A stretch of 6,007 bases of DNA, from contig JAUSIA010000274.1 of NCBI GenBank assembly GCA_030648225.1, positions 1-6,007 of the forward strand. Reading direction: 5' to 3'. The position numbers and the translations under genes are program-made. Shown here piece by piece: positions 1-5,291 of the stretch (position 1 is the first letter of the stretch; each line of letters starts with the position of its first letter). Under the pieces are notes generated by a model. That model was not told the DNA's origin. It saw only the letters and a program-made list of their open reading frames with translations, and did no database searches. This stretch comes from Ignavibacteria bacterium. Lineage in GTDB: Bacteria; Bacteroidota; Ignavibacteria; Ignavibacteriales; Ignavibacteriaceae.

Positions 1-205
1 AATTATATATGATATTATGGGAATAGAAATCAAATTATTCAATATTCCTTCGCAATCAGCAGGTTACCAAAATATTTTTTGGGATGGAACAAATGAAAAT
101 GGAAATTTAGTTTCAAGCGGTGTTTACTTGTACAAAATAAATATTAAATCTCTTGAGAATGATGAAACATTTGTTAAAACCTCAAAATTGATCATGCTGA
201 AGTAA
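1..205 (+). CDS. C-terminus of a secreted protein with a T9SS type A (FlgD-like) sorting domain, 5' end outside window
   Basis: The reading frame is open from base 2 to the TAA at 203-205, so this is the last 67 or so codons of a longer gene. The ATG at 17 is probably internal, because the codons before it (IIYDI) belong to the same conserved motif. What is visible is a short beta-rich module: YDIMGIEIKLF, then WDGTNENG, then VSSGVYLYKI, and a terminal TSKLIMLK. This order (Y-D-x-x-G, W-D-G-x-[ND]-x-x-G, S-G-x-Y-x-Y, lysine plus hydrophobic end) is the hallmark of the FlgD-Ig-like C-terminal domain that directs proteins to the type IX (Por) secretion system in Bacteroidota and Ignavibacteria. 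In known systems the domain guides passage through the outer membrane and is usually removed. The function of the main part of the protein cannot be read from this window. The gene is followed by a dyad and a strong terminator. Confidence 0.85.
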   Translation, partial: IIYDIMGIEIKLFNIPSQSAGYQNIFWDGTNENGNLVSSGVYLYKINIKSLENDETFVKTSKLIMLK

Positions 206-215
206 GAATTTTTAT

Positions 216-243
216 AGATGACATCTTTTAAAAGATGTCATCT
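216..243. repeat. Perfect 28-bp dyad between the stop codon and the terminator
   Basis: The arms AGATGACATCTTTT and AAAAGATGTCATCT are exact reverse complements with no spacer. The dyad begins 11 bp after the stop codon at 205. No T-run follows it on either strand, so it does not look like a terminator by itself. It may protect the 3' end of the transcript, act as part of a tandem terminator, or be an intergenic palindrome copy. A shorter related hairpin (ATCTT-TT-AAGAT, preceded by GATGACA) occurs at 4781-4800. Confidence 0.7.
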
Positions 244-251
244 CTTCCATT

Positions 252-280
252 AAAGACGGAGTATCAACTCCGTCTTTTTT
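252..280 (+). terminator. Rho-independent terminator of the left-edge gene
   Basis: An 11-bp stem (AAAGACGGAGT at 252-262 pairs with ACTCCGTCTTT at 267-277) encloses a 4-base loop (ATCA). The 3' arm runs straight into six T residues at 275-280. The GC-rich centre of the stem next to a T-run is the standard intrinsic terminator layout. It should stop transcription of the secreted-protein gene before the ABC transporter gene, which begins 35 bp downstream. Confidence 0.88.
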
Positions 281-314
281 ATTTACGTGCCTATGTTTAT
301 TTTCCACAACCTTT

Positions 315-2099
315 ATGAAACTATTATACTCATATTTGAAGAACTACTGGAAGCTTGTACTGCTTGCGCTTTTGCTCGCTGCAATCAACCAGATTTTTTC
401 ATTGATGGATCCATATATCTTTGGAAAGTTAATAGACAATTATGCAACTAAGTTTGATCAATATTCTTCAAATGATTTTCTAAAGGGAGTTGGATTACTT
501 CTTGGGGCAATGGTTGGTGTTGCCTTTATTTCCCGTGTCGCTAAAAATTTCCAGGACTATTACGTGAATGTTATAACACAAAGACTCGGTGCTCAAATCT
601 ATTCAGATGGGATTATGCACTCGCTTCATCTTCCCTATTCTCTTTTTGAAGATCAGCGGAGCGGTGAAACTCTCGGCAAGCTTCAGAAAGTAAGGACAGA
701 CACTGAAAGATTTATCAGCACTTTTGTAAATACATTATTCACAACTCTTGTCGGGGTTGTATTTGTATTTGTTTATTCAATCAATGTTCACTGGCTTATT
801 GCTCCAGTCTTCTTTGCTGCTGTTCCGATACTTGGGTTTATCAGCTCTCTGTTAAGCAGAAAGATTAAAAAGATTCAAAAGGTAATTGTAAAAGAAACAA
901 CTGCTCTTGCAGGAACCACAACTGAATCTTTAAGAAACATCGAGCTTGTAAAAAGTTTAGGTTTAGGTGAACAGGAGATTAGCAGGTTAAATTCCACTAC
1001 AGATAAAATTCTTGATCTTGAACTTAAGAAGGTAAGATATATCAGGACTCTCAGCTTTTTTCAGGGGACATCAGTAAACTTTTTAAGAACAAGCATTCTC
1101 TTCTTAATGCTTTACCTGATATTTGCAGGAGAAATTCAGTTAGGGCAGTTTATAACATTAATGTTTTACTCCTTCTTTATTTTTGGTCCACTCCAGAGTT
1201 TGGGAGATATCATAAACATCTACCGTGAAGCAGAAGTATCTCTTGAAAATTTCGAGGAAATATTAAAACTTCCAAAAGAAGTAAAGCCTGTTAAACCTGT
1301 TTATCTTGGAGACATTAATTCATTAAGATTTGAGAATGTCAGCTTCCAGCATCTTTCATCAAGAACAAAAGCGTTGCAGGAAATTTCCTTTGAAGCAACT
1401 AAAGGTGAAACAATTGCTTTTGTGGGACCTTCAGGCTCAGGCAAAACTACCCTTGTAAAACTTCTTGTAGGATTATATATGCCGCATGAAGGAACAATTT
1501 ATTATAACAGCATCCCTGCAGATCAAATAGATTTTGATGAACTCCGGAACCAGATAGGTTTTGTTACACAGGATACGCAATTGTTTTCAGGAACGATAAG
1601 AGAAAACCTTCTTTTTGTTAACCCAACTGCAACCGATAGTGAATGTAATGAAGTACTTGAAAAATCAGCAGCACAGACTTTAATGATAAGAGCCGATAAA
1701 GGACTTGATACCGTGATAGGAGAAGGCGGCGTAAAAGTATCCGGCGGAGAAAAACAGAGGCTATCAATTGCAAGAGCTTTATTAAGAAGACCTAACCTGC
1801 TTGTTTTTGATGAAGCAACTTCTGCTCTTGATTCTTTAACAGAAGAAGAGATAACAGAAACAATAAAAGAAATTTCCACAAGCAAACATCTTATTACAAT
1901 TCTTATTGCTCACAGGCTTTCAACAATAATGCATGCAGATAGAATATTTGTACTTGAAAAAGGAAAGATAGTTGAATCCGGTTCTCACTTTGAGCTTGTT
2001 GAGCAAAAAGGTTTATACTATGCAATGTGGAGACAGCAGATTGGGGAAAGAGAAACTGTTGCGGTTAATGGTTTGATAAATAATTCTTTAAGTAATTAA
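315..2099 (+). CDS. ABC exporter half-transporter (fused membrane and ATPase domains, MsbA/multidrug type)
   Basis: This 594-residue protein has the usual length and order of a type IV ABC exporter half-transporter: an N-terminal six-helix membrane domain, then one ATPase domain. It would work as a homodimer or heterodimer in the inner membrane. Hydrophobic segments lie near residues 14-33, 56-77, 135-156, 158-180, 255-271 and 277-297. The FEDQRSGETLGKL stretch at 111-123 fits the cytoplasmic coupling-helix region. In the ATPase domain the Walker A motif GPSGSGKT is at 371-378, the Q-loop glutamine at 419, the signature VSGGEKQ at 475-481, Walker B LLVFDE at 495-500 with catalytic Glu500, the D-loop SALD at 503-506 and the H-loop His533. 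All catalytic residues are present. At the A-loop position, where an aromatic residue is usual (V-S-F-x-Y), there seems to be a histidine (His346). The substrate cannot be inferred; lipids, drugs or peptides are all possible. No partner half-transporter lies next to it. The ATG start has no visible Shine-Dalgarno sequence but sits just before the first membrane segment as expected. Confidence 0.93.
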   Translation: MKLLYSYLKNYWKLVLLALLLAAINQIFSLMDPYIFGKLIDNYATKFDQYSSNDFLKGVGLLLGAMVGVAFISRVAKNFQDYYVNVITQRLGAQIYSDGIMHSLHLPYSLFEDQRSGETLGKLQKVRTDTERFISTFVNTLFTTLVGVVFVFVYSINVHWLIAPVFFAAVPILGFISSLLSRKIKKIQKVIVKETTALAGTTTESLRNIELVKSLGLGEQEISRLNSTTDKILDLELKKVRYIRTLSFFQGTSVNFLRTSILFLMLYLIFAGEIQLGQFITLMFYSFFIFGPLQSLGDIINIYREAEVSLENFEEILKLPKEVKPVKPVYLGDINSLRFENVSFQHLSSRTKALQEISFEATKGETIAFVGPSGSGKTTLVKLLVGLYMPHEGTIYYNSIPADQIDFDELRNQIGFVTQDTQLFSGTIRENLLFVNPTATDSECNEVLEKSAAQTLMIRADKGLDTVIGEGGVKVSGGEKQRLSIARALLRRPNLLVFDEATSALDSLTEEEITETIKEISTSKHLITILIAHRLSTIMHADRIFVLEKGKIVESGSHFELVEQKGLYYAMWRQQIGERETVAVNGLINNSLSN

Positions 2100-2131
2100 T
2101 CTCTGTGTCCTCAGTGCTTTTGTGGTAGAAT
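2100..2131 (+). repeat. CTCTGTG-type dispersed intergenic repeat
   Basis: Immediately after the exporter stop codon is a T/G-rich low-complexity stretch built from CTCTGTGTCC, CAGTGC and TTGTGGT blocks. From memory, sequences of the pattern CTCTGTGTCCTCTGTG...TGTGGT recur between genes in many bacterial genomes, including Bacteroidota and relatives, so I call this a degraded copy. There is only one copy in the window, so repetitiveness is not shown by this sequence alone. A weak imperfect hairpin (GTGG at 2122-2125 with CCAC at 2137-2140) overlaps its end. Confidence 0.45.
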
Positions 2132-2150
2132 AACTTCCACCGCGAGAATT

Positions 2151-2184
2151 TCACTCCCTTTTATTAACTTACCTGAAATAAATC
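2151..2184 (+). promoter_or_regulatory. Shared upstream element, copy 1 (candidate promoter of the amylase gene)
   Basis: This block contains CCTTTTATTAACTTACC at 2157-2173, which recurs exactly at 4845-4861 in front of a different gene. The similarity extends to about 33 bp with a few changes and one gap. The block ends 14 bp before the amylase ATG. Its repeated placement just upstream of start codons suggests a promoter, an operator or a leader element. I cannot assign -35/-10 boxes with confidence, and a mobile repeat is the alternative. Confidence 0.4.
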
Positions 2185-2198
2185 TATCTGTTTTTAAA

Positions 2199-4595
2199 AT
2201 GAAAAAACTTCATCTATCACTTCTAATATTTCTAATACTCTCTTCAACTTCACTCTGCCAGGAGATTAATGAAATAATCCAACCTATTAATTTTACAGCA
2301 AGTGAGAAAAAAACTTTTTTAATAAGTGATCTATTTTATAGCGATAAAGAATACAGAGTTACTTTTGATCCCGATAGTTCACTTAAAGTTTTTTATGAGG
2401 CAGAGAATGGTTTTGTTGATATAACTTCTCTTAAAGATTCTGAAGGTTACGGAGTTCTTCCTTTCTATTTCTATGATAAAACATACCACATTCTTTATAA
2501 GACTGAGTTCAGAGAGACAATCTTCTTTTCATTCAAACCCTGGAAACCTGTTGAGAGAGTGAATCTTTTCGGCAGCTTTAATGGGTGGAACAGAGAAAAC
2601 CTTCCAATGACAGATGAAGATGGCGCCGGTCTCTATTCAATTGGTATTCCTCTTGAACCGGGCAGGTATGAATACAAATTTTATGTTGACCTGCCTGACG
2701 GCAAGGCAGGTGGTGAGGAAATAATTGATTCATTAAATTCTGAGGTAATTCCAAATGGATTGGGTGGATGGAACTCAGTCTTAGTTGTTAAACCCTTGCA
2801 TACAGGAAAGACTTATCTTCACATACTGGATTATTCCTATAAAAAAACAAATACTCTTTTCTCTTTTTATTATGAATCGGAAACAACAAATGATATTGAA
2901 GTTATTGCTCTGCTTGATAATGAACTAATTCCTGAAAATGTAATTGGTATGAAAGAAAGAAAAATATTTATAGACATTCCCTCAGAAAAATTAAAAGGAG
3001 ATAAAACTTTAAGAGTTGCGGTTAATGAAAACGGAAGAGCTTCAAACCTGCAGACTATAATGCTGATAGATGGTAAACTTCTTAGTGATGAAAATTCCAC
3101 CTGGCACGATGCAATAATCTATTCAATAATGGTTGATCGCTTTTCCGATGGCGATTCAAGTAACAGCATCCCGGTTGAATATCCCGAAATAGATGTAAAA
3201 GCAAACTATCAGGGAGGAGACCTCCAGGGAATAATTGATAAACTTGAAGAAGGATATTTTGATTCTTTAGGAATCAATATTTTTTGGCTGTCTCCTGTTA
3301 TAGATAACACTCCAAACGCATATAAAGAATATCCACCGCCTTACAAATTTTATACAGGATATCATGGTTATTGGCCTGTTCATCTCACAAAAGTTGAAGA
3401 ACATTTTGGCGATATGGATTTATTAAAGATGCTGATTGATAAAGCTCATCAGCATGGAATTAAGGTATTATTAGATTTTGTTTCCCATCATGTTCATATC
3501 GAACACCCTTTCTGGAAAGAGCACCGTGAATGGTTTGGTACTCTTGATCTCCCGGACGGCAGGAAGAATTTAAGATTGTGGGATGAATACAGGCTTACAA
3601 CATGGTTTGAACCTTATATGCCTTCATTTGATTTTGAGGGCTCGAAAGAAGCAATGGAAGTAATGACCGATAATGCTGTCTGGTGGTTAAAGGAAACCGG
3701 GGCAGATGGTTTCAGGCATGATGCAGTTAAACATGTACCAAATCAATTCTGGAGAACGCTGACAAAGAAAATAAAAAAGGAACTGGAAATCCCTCAAAAG
3801 AAAATCTACTACCAGATTGGTGAAACATTCGGCAGTTATGAGCTTGTCAGCTCTTACGTTAATAACGGACAGCTTAATGCACAGTTCAATTTTATTCTTT
3901 ATGATACAGCAATTCCAACTTTTATTGATGAGAATACTTCATTCACAGCGCTTGACCAGCAGATGCAAAAAACTTTTAATGTGTATGGAGTAAATAACCT
4001 TATGGGGAATGTTATTGACAGCCACGATAAAACAAGATTTATGTCTTATGCGGATAGTGATGTTTCGTTAACCGAAAGTAATGCAATAGAGATTGGCTGG
4101 AACAATCCTCCTGAAGTTGATGATCCTGAAAATTACAATAAGTTAAAACTTTATCTTGCTTATATGATGACAATACCGGGAGTGCCTGTTATTTATTATG
4201 GAGATGAAATCGGAATGACAGGTGCAGGCGACCCGGATAACAGGAGAATGATGAGGTTTGGTAATTCAGTTACTGAAGATGAGCAGAAAGTTTTAGATGA
4301 TGTAAAGAAAATTATTAATGCGAGAAATTCTCATAGTGCGCTTCGTTATGGAGATTTTCAAACTCTTTTGGTTAATGAAAATTGTTATGCATATCTGAGA
4401 TCTGATCTTAATGAAAGAATACTTGTTGTCCTGAATAAAAGCAATCAAGAAGAAAAACCGGATATCACTTTGCCTGGAATTTATAATTTGCAAAAAGCAA
4501 TAGATGTTATAAGCAAAAAAGAATTTAGGATAACAGATAATAAACTTTCTGTTGATATAAATGGGATGACGTATCTGGTTTTGAAATTAGAATAA
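2199..4595 (+). CDS. Exported GH13 alpha-amylase family enzyme with N-terminal glycogen-binding-like (CBM48/E-set) module
   Basis: This 798-residue protein should hydrolyse alpha-1,4-glucans such as starch, glycogen or maltodextrins. A signal peptide is visible at 1-20 (MKK, hydrophobic core, cleavage after SLC before Gln21). There is no lipobox and no C-terminal sorting domain, so a periplasmic location is most likely. Residues 110-200 look like a CBM48/AMPK-type module (VNLFGSFNGWN at 121-131, then YEYKFYVD at 157-164). Another beta-sandwich-like stretch follows at about 205-290. The barrel runs from about 303 (AIIYSIMVDRFSDGD). Conserved GH13 regions are GINIFWLSP (358-366), YHGYW (388-392), DFVSHH (426-431), MPSFD (474-478), GFRHDAVKH (504-512, nucleophile Asp508), GETFG (541-545, acid/base Glu542) and IDSHD (606-610, stabiliser Asp610), then GVPVIYYGDE (661-670). 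The last 90 or so residues form a beta C-domain. The MPxxx region V and the SHD motif recall cyclomaltodextrinase/neopullulanase-like GH13 members, so exact specificity is open. Two oddities are His430 where Asn is usual and an apparent palindrome insertion at residues 165-171. Confidence 0.93.
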   Translation: MKKLHLSLLIFLILSSTSLCQEINEIIQPINFTASEKKTFLISDLFYSDKEYRVTFDPDSSLKVFYEAENGFVDITSLKDSEGYGVLPFYFYDKTYHILYKTEFRETIFFSFKPWKPVERVNLFGSFNGWNRENLPMTDEDGAGLYSIGIPLEPGRYEYKFYVDLPDGKAGGEEIIDSLNSEVIPNGLGGWNSVLVVKPLHTGKTYLHILDYSYKKTNTLFSFYYESETTNDIEVIALLDNELIPENVIGMKERKIFIDIPSEKLKGDKTLRVAVNENGRASNLQTIMLIDGKLLSDENSTWHDAIIYSIMVDRFSDGDSSNSIPVEYPEIDVKANYQGGDLQGIIDKLEEGYFDSLGINIFWLSPVIDNTPNAYKEYPPPYKFYTGYHGYWPVHLTKVEEHFGDMDLLKMLIDKAHQHGIKVLLDFVSHHVHIEHPFWKEHREWFGTLDLPDGRKNLRLWDEYRLTTWFEPYMPSFDFEGSKEAMEVMTDNAVWWLKETGADGFRHDAVKHVPNQFWRTLTKKIKKELEIPQKKIYYQIGETFGSYELVSSYVNNGQLNAQFNFILYDTAIPTFIDENTSFTALDQQMQKTFNVYGVNNLMGNVIDSHDKTRFMSYADSDVSLTESNAIEIGWNNPPEVDDPENYNKLKLYLAYMMTIPGVPVIYYGDEIGMTGAGDPDNRRMMRFGNSVTEDEQKVLDDVKKIINARNSHSALRYGDFQTLLVNENCYAYLRSDLNERILVVLNKSNQEEKPDITLPGIYNLQKAIDVISKKEFRITDNKLSVDINGMTYLVLKLE
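2689..2711. repeat. Palindromic repeat inserted in frame within the amylase gene
   Basis: The arms ACCTGCC (2689-2695) and GGCAGGT (2705-2711) are exact reverse complements around TGACGGCAA. The segment is much more GC-rich than the gene around it and encodes D-LPDGKAG. Bases 2691-2711 are 21 nt, so removing them keeps the frame and turns VD-LPDGKAG-GEEIIDSLN into VDGEEIIDSLN, which fits the normal VDG...D-x-x-N turn of CBM48 modules better. From memory, CCTGCC...GGCAGG palindromes that add LPDGKAG or LPAGRQ-like peptides to proteins occur widely in environmental bacterial genomes. That recollection has not been checked here. Confidence 0.6.
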
Positions 4596-4638
4596 CCAAA
4601 TTTGTAATAAATTCTTAATGAAATGAGGACAATATATC

Positions 4639-4651
4639 ATCCCTTCGGGAT
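4639..4651 (+). repeat. REP-like unit 1
   Basis: ATCCC-TTC-GGGAT is a 5-bp stem with a 3-base loop. The flanks TC before it and TTTG after it match unit 4 read on the opposite strand, which has TCATCCCT...GGGATTTTG. The unit lies 43 bp after the amylase stop codon. Confidence 0.7.
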
Positions 4652-4678
4652 TTTGATTCTGTGCTGGTAGCTTTTTAT

Positions 4679-4743
4679 CTATAAATATTTCATCCCTAAC
4701 GGGATTTGTAATTAATAATCCCCGAGGGATGACATATTTATAG
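4679..4743. repeat. Long inverted repeat formed by REP-like units 2 and 3
   Basis: The left arm (4679-4706) starts CTATAAATATTTCATCCC and the right arm (4717-4743) ends GGGATGACATATTTATAG. They are near-perfect reverse complements over about 27 bases, with one mismatch in the A/T flank and a small difference in the hairpin loops (TAAC against CGA). The spacer is 10 bases (4707-4716). Each arm also carries its own ATCCC/GGGAT hairpin, at 4692-4705 and 4718-4730. The RNA could therefore fold either as two small hairpins or as one long one. This head-to-head pair is the typical BIME-like arrangement. Confidence 0.75.
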
Positions 4744-4769
4744 AATAGTGAACAAAATAAATAACCAAA

Positions 4770-4783
4770 ATCCCTTTAGGGAT
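4770..4783 (-). repeat. REP-like unit 4
   Basis: ATCCCT-TT-AGGGAT is a 6-bp stem with a 2-base loop. It is followed by GACACATCTTTTAAGAT, which contains a further small hairpin (ATCTT-TT-AAGAT at 4789-4800). Flank matching places this unit in the opposite orientation to unit 1. Confidence 0.7.
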
Positions 4784-4838
4784 GACACATCTTTTAAGAT
4801 AAAACATCCCTTCGATTATTTTCAATTTTCATTTTTTA

Positions 4839-4871
4839 TCACTTCCTTTTATTAACTTACCAAAAGTAATC
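4839..4871 (+). promoter_or_regulatory. Shared upstream element, copy 2
   Basis: This copy contains CCTTTTATTAACTTACC at 4845-4861, identical to 2157-2173. It is preceded by TCACTT against TCACTC and followed by a related AAAAGTAATC. It ends 22 bp before the preferred ATG of the small membrane protein. It is a candidate promoter, regulator site or leader element; a dispersed repeat is the alternative. Confidence 0.4.
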
Positions 4872-4893
4872 ATTAAAATTTTTGAGACGTATA

Positions 4894-5250
4894 ATGGCAA
4901 AGATTTCAATTATAATAGGAGTTCTATTAATAATTCTTGGTTTATATGGCTACTTTGGTTTGAATAGTAAAAGTGTAACTGCTTTAATTCCTGCTTTTGT
5001 TGGGTTGCCACTTTTAATTCTCGGCTGGTTTGCATTGAATGAGAAATACAGGAAAAACTCAATGCACATTGCAGCAGTAATTGCTTTATTAGGATTTATC
5101 GGTTCCGCAATGAGAGCAGTTCCTGCTTTGTTCAAAGATGAAATTACAAATAAAGAAGCTCTTACTGTTCAACTCTCTATGTCAATTTTATGTTTGATAT
5201 TTGTTTTGCTAGCGGGTCAGTCGTTTATTAAAGCGAGAAGAAGCAGATAA
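4894..5250 (+). CDS. Small four-helix membrane protein of unknown function
   Basis: The product is 118 residues and almost entirely membrane-embedded. Hydrophobic segments lie at about 3-22, 27-48, 57-79 and 90-111. The lysine/arginine-rich loop NEKYRKN (49-55) between helices 2 and 3 and the RRSR tail suggest that both termini face the cytoplasm (positive-inside rule). I see no catalytic or metal-binding motif and do not recognise the family. The ATG at 4894 is preferred because MAK followed directly by the first helix is a natural start. An in-frame TTG at 4882 would add only four residues (MRRI). The gene ends 41 bp before the lipoprotein gene, so the two may share a transcript. No terminator is visible between them. 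Confidence 0.75.
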   Translation: MAKISIIIGVLLIILGLYGYFGLNSKSVTALIPAFVGLPLLILGWFALNEKYRKNSMHIAAVIALLGFIGSAMRAVPALFKDEITNKEALTVQLSMSILCLIFVLLAGQSFIKARRSR

Positions 5251-5291
5251 ATCACCATAAATAAACCATAGGAATTATTACAGAATAAAGA

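Larger units (their letters stand above)
4637..4816. repeat. Cluster of REP-like ATCCC...GGGAT palindromes filling the intergenic gap
   Basis: The gap of about 300 bp after the amylase stop holds four complete short hairpins with ATCCC and GGGAT arms (centres near 4645, 4698, 4724 and 4776) and a degenerate fifth at 4806-4816 (ATCCC TTC GAT, second arm broken). The flanks show orientation: units 1 and 2 read TCATCCC...GGGATTT on the + strand, units 3 and 4 read the same on the - strand, and unit 5 is + again. No open reading frame of note or T-run terminator is seen here. The organisation resembles bacterial REP/BIME clusters, which can stabilise mRNA 3' ends, help terminate transcription or serve as targets of REP-associated transposases. 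None of these roles can be decided from this sequence. Confidence 0.8.

Noticed and set aside
292..299. TATGTTTA as a Bacteroidota-type -7 promoter box (TAnnTTTG)
   Set aside because: The last base does not match, no matching -33 TTG element is convincingly spaced upstream, and such 8-mers are expected by chance in AT-rich DNA.
1523..1885. Minus-strand open frame of 120 codons inside the ABC exporter gene
   Set aside because: It lies wholly within the ATPase coding region, whose motifs are unmistakable on the + strand, and its translation shows no recognisable domain.
2122..2140. Terminator for the ABC exporter gene
   Set aside because: The stem is only GTGG/CCAC plus two pairs across a mismatch, with no T-run next to it.
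2870..3100. Minus-strand open frame inside the amylase gene
   Set aside because: It is a shadow of the + strand coding sequence with serine-rich low-complexity translation. The frames at 4293-4493 and 4950-5135 on the same strand were rejected for the same reason.
4599..4613. AATTT/AAATT hairpin just after the amylase stop as a terminator
   Set aside because: The five-pair stem is entirely A/T and no T-run follows, so it is expected by chance in this base composition.
4637..4816. CRISPR array
   Set aside because: The repeated units are short palindromes of alternating orientation with irregular spacing, not direct repeats of constant length with uniform spacers, and no cas gene is present.
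4882..4884. TTG as the start of the small membrane protein
   Set aside because: It adds only MRRI before a natural MAK start at 4894, and no Shine-Dalgarno sequence supports it. It is not excluded outright.
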